Shown here one piece after another: positions 1 through 10,221 of a stretch of DNA of 64,000 nucleotides. The notes under the pieces are model-generated. The model was not told where the DNA came from and made no database searches. It was given only the letters and a program-made list of their open reading frames with translations. Within the stretch, counting starts at the first letter, position 1. Every line of letters begins with the position of its first letter. Source of the stretch: Saccharomyces mikatae IFO 1815 (Eukaryota > Ascomycota > Saccharomycetes > Saccharomycetales > Saccharomycetaceae); assembly GCF_947241705.1 (NCBI RefSeq), contig NC_079264.1:372001-436000 (forward strand), in the 5' to 3' direction. The position numbers were made by a program, and so were the translations under genes.

Positions 1-857
1 ATTACCAGTATAAGTTCACTGAGGTTGCCAGAAAGCAACTTTTGGTATTTGTGAACAATTGCATTTTTGGTTCGGCTATTGATCTTGTCGATAGTGCGCA
101 ACAGGTTACCTCCCCGATGAACTGTCCAGCTTATCCAGATATCCAACTCGCAGTAAAAAACCGGAACGGAGATACACGATTATACCCCTGTCACTTGGCC
201 ATTCTAAATCGTGCAGAATATTTTAGGGTAATGTTTACCAATAACTTTAAAGAAAAGGTTACATATGTAAAAGCCAAGTATCTTCCAGGGGAGTGTAACT
301 GTGTCATTCCACAACTGACCCTCCCCAATTGTGAGTTTGAGGTTGCCGAAATTATTCTCCGCTATTTATATGCTGACAACACAGACATTCCTTGGATGTA
401 TGCCGTCGATGTTTTGTTGCTTGCAGATATACTTCTCGAAGATCGCCTGAAAACAATCTCTTCAACAATTATCACGCAATCGAAAGAGTTCATTGAGCAA
501 TACAATGTTTTTGACGTACTCTATCTATCATGGGAGATAGGAGTTGAGCGCCTAGAACAATTTGCAGCTAAATTTATAGCTATACATTTGCAAGAGTTAT
601 ATAATGATCCAGAGATAAAACGGGCCATTGTGTTGAGTTCAGAGCGAATTTCCTTCCGTCAGGAAACTGATACTATTGAATTAGTTGATGATATTAGGTA
701 CTATTTACTACGAAAATACTCTTTTGAACCGGATGATGTGGAGTTATTTGAGAACCAAGACGACTTGGAATACTTGAAACAAGTAGGGTATCTTGAATAC
801 AGAAAAGATATGGAAATGGTGGATCATATATTAGCCGAGCTAGAACTTGATGTATAA
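1..857 (+). CDS. BTB-domain protein, YIL001W-like (5' end outside window)
   Basis: The reading frame is open from base 3 to a TAA at 855-857, giving 284 visible residues. It begins upstream of the window, so the start is not seen; the TTG at 42 is only an internal codon. The visible part contains a BTB/POZ-like segment: a stretch around LAVKNRNGDTRLYPCHLAIL followed by RAEYFRVMFTNNF, which is the usual 'held inside, hydrophobic, FxxMF' pattern of these folds, and later a LRYLYADNTDIP piece typical of BTB helices. In S. cerevisiae the gene beside CEN9 on the left is YIL001W, a protein of about 513 residues with ankyrin repeats and a BTB domain. The ankyrin part would lie upstream. Function is not established; a Cullin-3-like adaptor role is only an inference from the fold. 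Confidence 0.85.
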   Translation, partial: YQYKFTEVARKQLLVFVNNCIFGSAIDLVDSAQQVTSPMNCPAYPDIQLAVKNRNGDTRLYPCHLAILNRAEYFRVMFTNNFKEKVTYVKAKYLPGECNCVIPQLTLPNCEFEVAEIILRYLYADNTDIPWMYAVDVLLLADILLEDRLKTISSTIITQSKEFIEQYNVFDVLYLSWEIGVERLEQFAAKFIAIHLQELYNDPEIKRAIVLSSERISFRQETDTIELVDDIRYYLLRKYSFEPDDVELFENQDDLEYLKQVGYLEYRKDMEMVDHILAELELDV

Positions 858-975
858 CTTCTGCATTTTCATAGAAAATTGTATATACATTTACAGCTCA
901 GAACGAGCATGCAAAAATAATAATGAGTGCTACGTCTTTCAAGATTTAATATTCATTATATGATCAAACATAAAT

Positions 976-1094
976 GTCACGTGCATATTTTTGAAGTTTC
1001 TTTTTTTATTTTTATTTAAAATTTTATTAAAAATAATTATATATTTTCTTCTTTTAATATCTATTTTGCTGTTTTAAATTTCCGAAAAGATTTT
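976..1094 (+). other. CEN9: Point centromere (CEN9), CDEI-CDEII-CDEIII
   Basis: All three elements of a Saccharomyces point centromere are present in order. CDEI is GTCACGTG at 976-983, matching RTCACRTG, the Cbf1 site. CDEII runs 984-1069, 86 bp, with 9 G/C bases (about 90% A+T); it is made of T-runs and A-runs. CDEIII starts at 1070 with TGTTTTAAATTTCCGAAAAG and keeps the essential central CCG at 1082-1084; this is where the CBF3 complex (Ndc10, Cep3, Ctf13, Skp1) binds. The whole element is about 119 bp. It lies between YIL001W and SGN1, exactly where CEN9 lies in S. cerevisiae. It should seat a single Cse4 nucleosome and one kinetochore. Confidence 0.96.
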
Positions 1095-1477
1095 CTATTT
1101 TTATACTTCAGAAAAAATATCTGTAACAGTTTTCTATATTAGATGAGGAGGTTAAGTATTACGAAGAATTTCAATATATTGTGCATGCTTTATATATAAT
1201 GCTAACTTCAGCGACAGTTACGCTACGTACATAATACACATTAAAATCATCAACATATTCTAGTGAAAAGTTGTCAAAAAAATATGTAAAAGAATACTAG
1301 TTTTAGTAAAGGATGGCTGTTCACTTCTTTTTCGGTGGTTCTGGAATGTTGTATACTTTTTATCTTTGAATGTTTGAAGGACTAAATAAGCATGTTAAAA
1401 TAAAATAGCTATTTTTCAACTTATTTCAAAATCAACAATTCAAATTGAATTATCAAGTATCGACATGAAAGCCTTCA

Positions 1478-2227
1478 TTACGAATCTTTATCCTGGGCAC
1501 AACTTTTATCATCATGTGATGGCATGACAACGGATTTCTCGGAAGGAGACCTAGAATTTCTGGCAGAGTCTTTTGAATTGTTAAAGTACTTTTTTTGATG
1601 GGTTCTGTTCTTGTTATTGTAAGGACCTCTATAGTAACCACTCTTATTGTATCCAAAATTTTGATTTGGAGATTGGTTTGGGGGGTAGGGAGCATAATAA
1701 GGGAAAGAATCAGGATTAGGGTAAGCCATTAAAGGATAATTCCATTGCCATTGCTGAAAGTACTGGTTTTGTGTGTTGTAATGCCTATTATATCCTGGAA
1801 TGTTAGTTCTTTTTCTGGAGACAGCGATTTTTTTACCCTTGAGTTCTGCCCCATTCAATTGAAGGGCCTTTTCTCTAAATGCTGGACTTTCGAATTCAAT
1901 ATAGCCGTAACCTTTTGGTGTTCCTGTATTTCTGTCATAAAGAAGCGTTATCCTTTTTATTAGACCACACTCTTGGAAATGCTCCTCTATTTGTTCTGGA
2001 GTGACATTTGGTGTAATGTTGCCTACAAAGATGGAACGAGAGTCAGCCTCAAACTGATGAGCCTGTTTCTCTTCCTTGCTTAGCTTTTGCGATACCTGCG
2101 AGGCACCTTCGATAGATAGTTTACCTACAAGTTCATCCAGCTCGAGCTCATGTTTGTCGTTTTTTTTATTATTAAAAGTCTCAGCCTTTGAGGTTGGGTT
2201 GGGAGCAGTTTTCTCTTTTTGGGACAT
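1478..2227 (-). CDS. SGN1: Sgn1, cytoplasmic RRM RNA-binding protein
   Basis: The 249-residue protein starts at an ATG (2225-2227). One RNA-recognition motif covers about residues 64-145, with RNP2 as IFVGNI and RNP1 as KGYGYIEF. The C-terminal 100 residues are rich in Tyr, Asn, Pro and Arg ([19 protein letters not shown] and RGPYNNKNR), a low-complexity tail common in mRNP proteins. Before the RRM there is an acidic, charged segment. In S. cerevisiae Sgn1 (250 aa) is cytoplasmic, binds poly(A)-like RNA and interacts genetically with eIF4G and Pab1, pointing to a role in mRNA translation or turnover. It is the first gene on the right arm beside the centromere. The architecture resembles nuclear poly(A)-binding protein PABPN1. 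Identification is secure from length, domain and position. Confidence 0.95.
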   Translation of the reverse strand: MSQKEKTAPNPTSKAETFNNKKNDKHELELDELVGKLSIEGASQVSQKLSKEEKQAHQFEADSRSIFVGNITPNVTPEQIEEHFQECGLIKRITLLYDRNTGTPKGYGYIEFESPAFREKALQLNGAELKGKKIAVSRKRTNIPGYNRHYNTQNQYFQQWQWNYPLMAYPNPDSFPYYAPYPPNQSPNQNFGYNKSGYYRGPYNNKNRTHQKKYFNNSKDSARNSRSPSEKSVVMPSHDDKSCAQDKDS

Positions 2228-2732
2228 AACAATAATTGAATATTACAGCACTATATGACAACAAAAAATAGTCTTGGTTATGGGGCCTGGTTGAAGAATT
2301 ATGCTGAGGGTCACTTATTTGATGGAATTTAAAATTGAATTTTTGTTGCATTTTAAGGTTAGTTTCGGAGTGCAAGAAATTGTTGCGGTTTTTTTTTTCA
2401 GCTAACGAATGATTGATAATCTTTTAATACCCCAAGGAGGGAGATGTTTAGCATTACAATTTAGATCACTTGAAGTATGATCGTAGTGATTTATAATAAT
2501 AGGACTCTGCACTAGTAAATTTGAAATGTTACTTATTGCGCTTGTCGCTGGTCCAACTTTTACATTTTGTTGGTCACGATAGTATTTCATATGAGCCAGA
2601 AAACTAATTCGAATGAGTTTGGTTAAATAATGTCCTTGAATTATTTATGTGATATATGTAGATAAATCCATAAACGTTTATATATTACAATGGTTTTGTT
2701 TCAAATACATGGCAGAGTACAAGAATTCATTA
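2228..2732. other. Intergenic: SGN1 upstream region and MPH1 3' region
   Basis: Both flanking genes read leftward, so this 505-bp gap should hold the SGN1 promoter and the MPH1 3' untranslated region. It has a T-run at 2390-2398 and A/T-rich stretches. I see no RNA gene, repeat or convincing small coding region. Short open frames here lack recognisable protein character. Confidence 0.6.
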
Positions 2733-5708
2733 TCAAAAATCTGAATCTGATCCTAGTATGTCATCTAATTCTGCGTTCGACAAGATTAAAGACTGGGATG
2801 AGTCATGACTGATACTATTATCCACCGGATTTTTGTCGCCAGATTTCCACAGATCTTGTGTATCCCGTAACATGCTTTTCGCCAAACATTTGATATAGTT
2901 CATGTCAATTGTTCTCTTCTTATTATCATTCCTCTCATCATTAAATAATGAGATGACTTCTGAGACCTTCTTGCAATGTGGAACTTTTACACCTTTAGTG
3001 TGTTGTATAATATTGGGCTTAACATCAAAAGAAATGCTTTCTGGTATATAATGTTGCCTAAACGAATCCTTTTCGTTGGAAGTCAATCTAAGCTTATTCT
3101 TTTCGACAAAACTTTCCTTTTCTTTTTTGAGACCTTGTTGATTTTTTTGAATATCTTCCACATTGTGCTCACTCTTGGCTGGGAAACTGAAATCATTCAC
3201 AAATATGGCCATATTGGGATGAGCATGATTAGAAAGTGGTCTGGATCGAGCAGGATCTTCCTTAACAAAGTCAACGTCAACTTGCAGTTCTTTTTGACGT
3301 TCACTTCGGTCATTTCGAGTAATAGCGTGATTGTTAACACCGATATCCTCATCCTCAGTTTCTAAAGAAGAAGAAGCCTCTTCTGTCGAATCGTTTTCTA
3401 AGTTATCCAAAGCTTTAAAAACCTTCTGCTTTTTACTAAAGTTTTCACTTTTTGTTATTGGTAATATTCCGCCATTCTCATTTACCAAGAATTTATTGAG
3501 CAAACTGCTTGCACTAATAATGTTGGTTTCAACGTTATCAGGCATGAAAAATTTCTTGGTCTTTCTTTTTTCCTGAGCTTTCTTTTTCATTACTGTTTTT
3601 CTTGCTTTCACTTTTTTACCCATCATACACTGAGTAGCATAACGAATAACCTCGTCAACATCTTCCATTTCATTTATTACTTCGTTTTCATCATCAATCG
3701 TAATTAAGGTCTTGTGACACTCGGGAATGATATCTTTAGGGACTATTCGATCTGATTTTTTGTAGTCAATGCATTGTTTAGATATGAGTGCTTGAAGTGT
3801 TGAATAATCTTCCATAGCTCGCTCGAATTTGTATGATTCATTACCACTAAACAGCAGTACTATTTTTCCGTCCCGTTTTCTACCTGTTCTACCCATACGC
3901 TGAATATTTTTAATTGGACTACTTGTAGTATCATAACAAATTATCAAATCAACTTCCCCGATATCCAAACCTTCTTCTCCAATAGATGTACAAACTAGGA
4001 CATTATATTCCCCTATTTTGAAGTTATGGATAACTTCCTTTTGCATTTTTTGATTCATTCCACTAATCTGTGCCTCTTCAGAGCTTCCCGTTCGTCTGCC
4101 AATTCTTTCAAACTTATCGGTCTTCGCTCTCTTATTTCGTTCAGCTTCCAAAAGTTCCTCTTCCTCTTGCCTTTTCAGTCTTTCGATCTTCTTCCTCCCC
4201 TTTGGCGCATGTTTTCTTGTATATTTGACTTCATCAAAACCTTCTTTTGCACGAGCTTGTCCAATGAAAATGTGAGGCCTGATTCTATTATCGGCTATCG
4301 AGTCTATGAACTTCACAATTTCAAGTGCACTTTCTCTTAGTTCTGTGAAAATAATAACCCTCGAGTCAGAACCCCTATCATGAAAAAAATCCATTAATTC
4401 ATCTTTGACACACTGTAATTTCCCGTGACCCACAAACTTTGGATCGCTCAAATAGCGCTCACATTGCTTTCCGATATTCTTCAAAATTGGGTGGTAGTAA
4501 AACTCAGCCGCAATCTTATTAGTAGATTTTTTGAGATTGTATTTCGTAGTAAATTCTGTACATTTATTCTGAAAGTAATTGAAAAATGTCCTTATCCCGT
4601 AAATTTTTAATCTTTTCAACATTTGCCCTACATTATTCAGTAGCTGTAAAATGAAAAAATTTCTCCACTTAATTCCTTCAGGTATAGTGGGGTTCGCGAT
4701 TATTTTTTGGCTTTGTTGCATGGCTTTGAAGGCATTTATTTGTGAAGGGTCACATTCTTCATATATACCCAGTTCCACTGCCTGTTGCAGTACGGGCTTG
4801 ATAGCTATACCCAATTGTTCAATTATATCCTCAATCTCTAGCAAAAGAGGTACTTCGATTTTTTCCTTTATTCTTTTCTTCATATACTTGACAATATCCA
4901 TACTTTCTTCGGTTCTGATTTCAATCTTTGAGATATCCAAATTATTGACCACTTCTTGAACACCTTCTAGATCAGAAGCTGGTGTAGCAGTCAATGCTAA
5001 TAATCTGTATGACGAATTAAATCTGTCTATGAATTTTACCACATTTGTATACGCGTAGGAACCAGTGGCCCTATGAGCCTCGTCAATGACAAGACAAACA
5101 ATATCCTTAGGGTCCAGCACGCCTCTCTTCAAGTCATTTTCCACCACTTGTGGTGTGGCAAAGAAAACTCTCTTATTAGCCCAAATTTCTTCTCTATTTT
5201 TTCTACTTTTGTCTAGTAAGATAGCAGTTTGGTCCGAAGGTATTCCTGTTATACCCAAACAAGCCTTAATTTGCTGAGCCACCAAAGGTCTTGTTGGAGC
5301 AGTAAAAATAATTTTTGCTTTTTTGGTCCAACGAAAGTAATTTAGCATTACAGTACTGGCTATGAATGTCTTACCCATACCTGTAGGAATGGCGCATAAT
5401 ATGTTTTGAAACAAAGATTTATAAACAATAGTATACTGATAATCTCTTACCTCGTAATTTGTAGGGTACACGTAAAATGATAAAGCATCATAATCCAGCT
5501 CATGATGCGTAGACCCAAAACTGACATCTCTTTGAATTTCTTCGTACACAGTTTTCTGCCTCGGTAAAACATTGTTATGAAGATCTCTTTGAACTGGTAC
5601 GGCGCGTCTCGTTATCGTTTCTTTGACGGTTTTATTGATAGCCTTTTCATACAATTTGTCCAGTTCATCATCTTCAAAATCGCTAATGTAATCATCTGCA
5701 CTGGCCAT
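2733..5708 (-). CDS. MPH1: Mph1, FANCM-like 3'-5' DNA helicase
   Basis: 991 residues from an ATG at 5706-5708. This is a superfamily 2 helicase: Walker A TGMGKT at residues 109-114, DEAH at 209-212, and the motif VI arginine finger QRMGRTGR near 601-608, with an inserted helical domain between the two RecA-like lobes as in FANCM/Hef. The family unwinds D-loops and remodels stalled replication forks, favouring error-free, non-crossover repair in the nucleus. S. cerevisiae Mph1 is 993 residues. The helicase core is nearly the same as the S. cerevisiae protein I remember, while the tail after about residue 720 is much more changed, except for the conserved final block ending ILGSDSDF. The gene is divergent from AIM21. 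Confidence 0.97.
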   Translation of the reverse strand: MASADDYISDFEDDELDKLYEKAINKTVKETITRRAVPVQRDLHNNVLPRQKTVYEEIQRDVSFGSTHHELDYDALSFYVYPTNYEVRDYQYTIVYKSLFQNILCAIPTGMGKTFIASTVMLNYFRWTKKAKIIFTAPTRPLVAQQIKACLGITGIPSDQTAILLDKSRKNREEIWANKRVFFATPQVVENDLKRGVLDPKDIVCLVIDEAHRATGSYAYTNVVKFIDRFNSSYRLLALTATPASDLEGVQEVVNNLDISKIEIRTEESMDIVKYMKKRIKEKIEVPLLLEIEDIIEQLGIAIKPVLQQAVELGIYEECDPSQINAFKAMQQSQKIIANPTIPEGIKWRNFFILQLLNNVGQMLKRLKIYGIRTFFNYFQNKCTEFTTKYNLKKSTNKIAAEFYYHPILKNIGKQCERYLSDPKFVGHGKLQCVKDELMDFFHDRGSDSRVIIFTELRESALEIVKFIDSIADNRIRPHIFIGQARAKEGFDEVKYTRKHAPKGRKKIERLKRQEEEELLEAERNKRAKTDKFERIGRRTGSSEEAQISGMNQKMQKEVIHNFKIGEYNVLVCTSIGEEGLDIGEVDLIICYDTTSSPIKNIQRMGRTGRKRDGKIVLLFSGNESYKFERAMEDYSTLQALISKQCIDYKKSDRIVPKDIIPECHKTLITIDDENEVINEMEDVDEVIRYATQCMMGKKVKARKTVMKKKAQEKRKTKKFFMPDNVETNIISASSLLNKFLVNENGGILPITKSENFSKKQKVFKALDNLENDSTEEASSSLETEDEDIGVNNHAITRNDRSERQKELQVDVDFVKEDPARSRPLSNHAHPNMAIFVNDFSFPAKSEHNVEDIQKNQQGLKKEKESFVEKNKLRLTSNEKDSFRQHYIPESISFDVKPNIIQHTKGVKVPHCKKVSEVISLFNDERNDNKKRTIDMNYIKCLAKSMLRDTQDLWKSGDKNPVDNSISHDSSQSLILSNAELDDILGSDSDF

Positions 5709-6193
5709 CAGGAGAAAAGAATAAATTAAAATAAAACAGAATCAGAATGTGGTGAATAAACTGAAGCAAGCAACTATATCCTCGAACCACAATACCCTAG
5801 CTCCTTTCATTGTACAGGACAGATGATCACGTCGGTGAATTCGAGGTCCACATATGTATTCAAGTACACTAATAATATCCATTACCCGGTTTCTGTTGAT
5901 CTATTAACCCTTCAAGAGAAGACTATAGATAGACAGAAACTCCTATTTCAGTCCAATTCGTATTGCAATTTAGCAAATGTCCTTTGAAAATACGTTGTTT
6001 AATGCTATACCCACATTCTCTTCTTTTTGACTAGTGTTTTCTACCGCATGCACTAGGAAATGGGCCTTGTTTTGCTAGGACGCGAAACAAAAGAAAAGGA
6101 GAAAGATTGGTCATTTAGGTACAATTTTTATCTCAGTAAGGTATTCTGTCTTACTGGTTGTTCAATAATATAATAATTTTGACCGATTGCACA
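5709..6193. promoter_or_regulatory. Divergent MPH1/AIM21 promoter with an SBF/MBF-like site
   Basis: The 485-bp gap lies between two divergent start codons. At 6080-6088 it reads ACGCGAAAC, which contains the CGCGAAA core recognised by the G1/S factors SBF and MBF. Nothing else stands out. Whether the site acts on MPH1 (a DNA-repair gene, a plausible G1/S target) or AIM21 cannot be told from sequence. Confidence 0.4.
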
Positions 6194-8224
6194 ATGTCAT
6201 CGGAAGATGTGCCCAAAATACCCGAGAGACCTTCGAGGAGGAAGACATCTGAACTGTTTCCGTCACCTAGCACTGAAGCAGGGGATATAAAGGCCAACAG
6301 CGAACCATCAACACCTTTAGAAAAGCCCAATGTACCAACAAGGAGGCCCATTCTTAAAGCAAAAACGATGACTTCGTTTGAATGTGGTACAGTACCGGAA
6401 AATTTGCCTCAGGTTCCACTACAAAGGCCAATTAGACGCTCCACTACTGAAGAACTGAATAATGTAATGAATAACACCAGCAAGGAGCTGAAAGAGATTG
6501 AAAGCTTGATTACAAAGCATAATACACACTATCCATTTAAGAAAAAAAGCTCAACAGCTGTTCGAGAGGGAGAAACGGCAGCTATTCATCAAAGCGAACA
6601 AAGATCATTAAGCGACAAGGATTCTTTTTCTCCAGATCTATCCTTATCCGTAGCAAAGGAGCATGAAAAAAATGAGGATAGTCAGCCTGCTGTATCTTCT
6701 TCAAATTTATTGAAGTCATCTCATGATGAAATTGCAAAGGGCAGCGACTTAAAAGGCCGCACTGAGAAACAAGAGGTACATACCGCTCTAGACAATGAGG
6801 TTGGGGACAGAAGTGGTTTTGAAAAAGGAGTCACCTCTGAAGATGTGGAATTACCGGTAGATGTTGACAAGGAAGTTGAAGAAGATAGTGTTCAGTCTTC
6901 GGGTGCAGCTACCGGATCTGGTGTCAAAGCTGAAAAGTTTACTAAGCTTTCTGAATCAAGTTTCGAGGAACTACAGAAGCATCAAGAGCAACAGGAAGAG
7001 AAAATATTTCAGAATCCAACCGATGAGGAAAGCACTACATCTCTAAATGAGAAACTGGAAGCCGAGAATAACCTGGAAGTAAATCGTCAGCCAAATAGGC
7101 TTCCTGCCCCTGCAAAAATTACCCAAACAACTGGCACAAATATCCATTCACAGTCACAAGGCGAACAGGCAAATGACATTCCAGTGATTCCACGGAGTAG
7201 ACCCAAAAAGGATCTTCAAGCAGGCTTAGGAAAAGAAGAGTCATTTAATGTAGAAAATAAGCCTACACCAGAAGAACATGACTCAACCCACGTCGATGCT
7301 GAAGAGAAAAGCGAAATTCCAAAAGTTCCTTCTGAGAGACCAAAAAGACGTGCACCACCTCCAGTCCCCAAGAAACCCTCTTCAAGAATTGCGGCCTTTC
7401 AAGAAATGTTACAAAAACAACAGCAGCAAGATCTGCATAATAATGGAATTTCGTCGGCTATCACTGCTTCAGCAGATACCACAAAGGAAAATACAGAATC
7501 TTCTACTGCCAGCAATTCGACAAACGCCGATTTCACAAACAAACTGAATGGGCTGCTTGCGCTACCCGGTATGGTAAACCCCGGACAGCTTCCAGCTTCC
7601 TTAGGGAAGAGACTGTCCTCTTCTGACGCTGAACCTACCGGAGGAAAACAGGAGCAACCACAAGCGAAAGGCGCACCTTTAGGTAACATTAGGAGGACGA
7701 AGGGACCCCGTGGACGTAAATTACCTTCTAAAGTAGCTGATGTGGAGAAAGTTGAAGAAGATGAAAATACTAATAAAATAGAGATATTCAACAATTGGAA
7801 TGTTCACTTTCTCTGCTCCAAGCAAAGAATTTTGGCCAATACTAACTCCAATGAGCAACTAGAAAAGACTTTGGATGAAAATTCAAAAAATATCCCAATG
7901 GGGCAATCTGAAGTGTCCTCAAATGAGGTGGGGGATGCTCTCTATCCTATTGTCATGGAGGAAAAGAATGTGTCCACTGCCAATGCAGAATCGGTACCTG
8001 ATTTTTCATTATCGCAGACAGCGGCTGTAGGCAATAGGAAAACTGCGAGTGAGGAGTCGTTGTCTCCATCAGATGCGATTGCTAACAGAGATCAAGATGA
8101 TATAACGCAGATACAGGAACAACAAATGGAGAACCAAATGGAAGCGGATATGGCAAGAGAACTCTCTGATGGCTACGAAGATGTTGATTATGCATTGCAT
8201 TCGGAGGAAGCGTCTACACCTTAA
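6194..8224 (+). CDS. AIM21: Aim21, actin-patch/capping-protein regulator
   Basis: 676 residues from the ATG at 6194. The frame is open further upstream, but only from a TTG at 6158, so the ATG is preferred; S. cerevisiae Aim21 (679 aa) begins at the matching place. The protein is mostly disordered, with many Glu, Ser and Lys. Proline-rich SH3 ligands recur: PERPSRR near the N-terminus, PTRRP, PLQRPIRR, and the strong cluster RPKRRAPPPVPKKP in the middle. The family works at cortical actin patches: Aim21 binds Tda2 and capping protein and is recruited by Abp1/Bbc1 SH3 domains, limiting barbed-end growth during endocytosis. Sequence is poorly conserved outside the SH3 ligands compared with the S. 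cerevisiae protein I recall. It shares a divergent promoter with MPH1. Confidence 0.93.
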   Translation: MSSEDVPKIPERPSRRKTSELFPSPSTEAGDIKANSEPSTPLEKPNVPTRRPILKAKTMTSFECGTVPENLPQVPLQRPIRRSTTEELNNVMNNTSKELKEIESLITKHNTHYPFKKKSSTAVREGETAAIHQSEQRSLSDKDSFSPDLSLSVAKEHEKNEDSQPAVSSSNLLKSSHDEIAKGSDLKGRTEKQEVHTALDNEVGDRSGFEKGVTSEDVELPVDVDKEVEEDSVQSSGAATGSGVKAEKFTKLSESSFEELQKHQEQQEEKIFQNPTDEESTTSLNEKLEAENNLEVNRQPNRLPAPAKITQTTGTNIHSQSQGEQANDIPVIPRSRPKKDLQAGLGKEESFNVENKPTPEEHDSTHVDAEEKSEIPKVPSERPKRRAPPPVPKKPSSRIAAFQEMLQKQQQQDLHNNGISSAITASADTTKENTESSTASNSTNADFTNKLNGLLALPGMVNPGQLPASLGKRLSSSDAEPTGGKQEQPQAKGAPLGNIRRTKGPRGRKLPSKVADVEKVEEDENTNKIEIFNNWNVHFLCSKQRILANTNSNEQLEKTLDENSKNIPMGQSEVSSNEVGDALYPIVMEEKNVSTANAESVPDFSLSQTAAVGNRKTASEESLSPSDAIANRDQDDITQIQEQQMENQMEADMARELSDGYEDVDYALHSEEASTP

Positions 8225-8522
8225 ATTCTTTTAAGTAGTATGTATAAAAAACCCCTATATATATGTTATGAGGAAAGAATACACGAGTGAATGAGCAAGC
8301 TAGAGGCGGTATTGATAATAGCGCCGTAGTATCTGTGTTTCATCGTATTTCCTCTTCTTTTTCTATCTTTTACCCGCACATCCTAAACTTTGTGCTAATT
8401 TGAGAAAAAGCGTATTGAACAAACTTGGTAGATTCGCAAGCTAAACAAAGAGAGTTATGATTGAACTTCTGATTGTTTTCTAGTGGCCGAAAGGTGTATT
8501 TTAAACTACTGTACAAGAGAGG

Positions 8523-9821
8523 ATGGTTGTTGATAGTGAGTATTATGATTTGTTGGGTGTATCGACCACTGCAACTGCCATAGAAATAAAAAAGGCCTAC
8601 AGGAAGAAATCTATTCAAGAGCATCCAGATAAGAATCCCAATGATCCCAAGGCTACCGAAAGGTTTCAAGCCATATCTGAGGCGTATCAAGTTTTGGGTG
8701 ATGACGAGCTCCGAGCAAAATATGACAAATATGGAAGGAAAGAAGCTATACCTCAGGGTGGGTTCGAGGATGCAGCTGAACAATTTTCCGTCATCTTTGG
8801 TGGAGATGCGTTTGCGTCATATATTGGTGAACTGATGCTATTGAAGAATCTACAAAAAACTGAGGAATTAAGTGCTGAAGACGAAGCTGAAAAGGAGAAG
8901 GAAAATGTAGAAACGAAGGAAGAATCTTTAGCAGGTAATAACACGAGTAGTACAGCTCCCTCTTCTGCAGGAGCGACAATCACTACCGATGAAAAAAGCG
9001 ATAAGAATGAATTAAACATAGATGCCAGTAATCTAACCGTACACAATGGTAATAAAGAAAATGAGCAGGTGGGAACCGAGACAAAGAAAAAGAAGACAAA
9101 ACTGGAGCAATTTGAGGAGGAACAAGAAGCTGAAAAGCAGAAACGAGTGGATCAATTGAGCAAAACATTGATTGAGAGATTATCGATATTAACAGAAAGT
9201 GTTTATGACGATGCCTGTAAAGATTCCTTCAAAAGAAAATTCGAGGAAGAGGCTAATCTTTTGAAAATGGAATCATTTGGTCTAGACATTTTACACACAA
9301 TAGGTGACGTTTACTACACAAAGGCTGAGATTTTTCTTGCATCTCAGAACTTATTCGGAATGGGTGGCATATTCCACTCTATGAAGGCAAAAGGGGGCGT
9401 CTTTATGGATACATTAAGAACTGTTTCAGCAGCTATAGATGCCCAAAATACCATGAAAGAACTTGAAAAAATGAAGGAAGCTGGTACAAATAATGAACCT
9501 TTATTTGACAAAGACGGAAATGAGCAAGTGAAGCCTACCACAGAGGAATTAGCACAACAAGAGCAACTGTTGATGGGCAAGGTATTATCTGCCGCTTGGC
9601 ATGGCTCTAAATATGAAATAACATCCACTCTACGTGGTGTCTGTAATAAAGTATTAGAGGATGACTCAGTGAGTAAGAAGACACTTATCAGAAGAGCTGA
9701 AGCAATGAAACTACTGGGCTCGGTCTTCAAGAAAACCTTCAGAACAAAAGTCGAACAAGAAGAAGCACAGATATTCGAAGAACTTGTTGCAGAAGCCACC
9801 AAAAAAAAAAGACACACATGA
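8523..9821 (+). CDS. DJP1: Djp1, cytosolic J-protein for peroxisomal import
   Basis: 432 residues, the same length as the S. cerevisiae protein. An N-terminal J domain spans about residues 6-72 with the Hsp70-activating HPD at 34-36. There is no Gly/Phe-rich region or DnaJ zinc finger, so it is a class III J-protein. A charged linker rich in Glu, Lys and Thr follows (about 120-200), then an alpha-helical C-terminal domain of the X-domain type (DUF3395-like; LTESVYDDACKDSFKRKFEE and AWHGSKYEITSTLRGVC). Djp1 works with Hsp70 in the cytosol to help import of peroxisomal matrix proteins and of some mitochondrial and ER proteins. The gene ends in a lysine run before TGA. Confidence 0.96.
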   Translation: MVVDSEYYDLLGVSTTATAIEIKKAYRKKSIQEHPDKNPNDPKATERFQAISEAYQVLGDDELRAKYDKYGRKEAIPQGGFEDAAEQFSVIFGGDAFASYIGELMLLKNLQKTEELSAEDEAEKEKENVETKEESLAGNNTSSTAPSSAGATITTDEKSDKNELNIDASNLTVHNGNKENEQVGTETKKKKTKLEQFEEEQEAEKQKRVDQLSKTLIERLSILTESVYDDACKDSFKRKFEEEANLLKMESFGLDILHTIGDVYYTKAEIFLASQNLFGMGGIFHSMKAKGGVFMDTLRTVSAAIDAQNTMKELEKMKEAGTNNEPLFDKDGNEQVKPTTEELAQQEQLLMGKVLSAAWHGSKYEITSTLRGVCNKVLEDDSVSKKTLIRRAEAMKLLGSVFKKTFRTKVEQEEAQIFEELVAEATKKKRHT

Positions 9822-10141
9822 AGATAGTGATCATCTCTTGTATACTAAAACCCGTTTTATTTATTTTCCCCTGTTCGTCTCCAATATAATTTAATGTAAA
9901 TAAATAAGATCATACTAATACTGATATTACTATTCTAATAAGAGAATAGTAAGAATAAAACATTGTGGTTTAATCATCGGTAATGACATGTTATTCAATA
10001 AGAAACTGTTCTGCTTAGATGTGAATATTTTACATAGTACGATCCTTTTTTCTTTTCGGTTCTAAATTCTAAAATAATGTAATTGAAGATAAAAAAATAG
10101 GCCGAATTAGCAGAATTTTAAGCAAGTCAAAAAAAACAACG

Positions 10142-10174
<33 letters not shown>

Positions 10175-10221
10175 TTAAGTAATCCTACAGTTAAAAAGTA
10201 GTTAACAAAAAAGGACTGTCA
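9822..10221. other. Intergenic: DJP1 3' region and IST3 promoter
   Basis: A 400-bp tandem gap. It is A/T rich and contains a TA-dinucleotide tract at 10142-10174 about 50 bp upstream of the IST3 ATG, which may serve as a loose TATA region. No gene-like content seen. Confidence 0.6.
10142..10174. repeat. TA dinucleotide microsatellite
   Basis: Alternating TA runs from 10142 to 10162 and again from 10164 to 10174, broken by a single G. It lies close upstream of the IST3 start and is likely length-variable. Confidence 0.9.

Noticed and set aside
10142-10174. TA tract as a replication origin or hairpin element
   Set aside because: It is a simple dinucleotide run and no good match to the yeast origin consensus was seen beside it.
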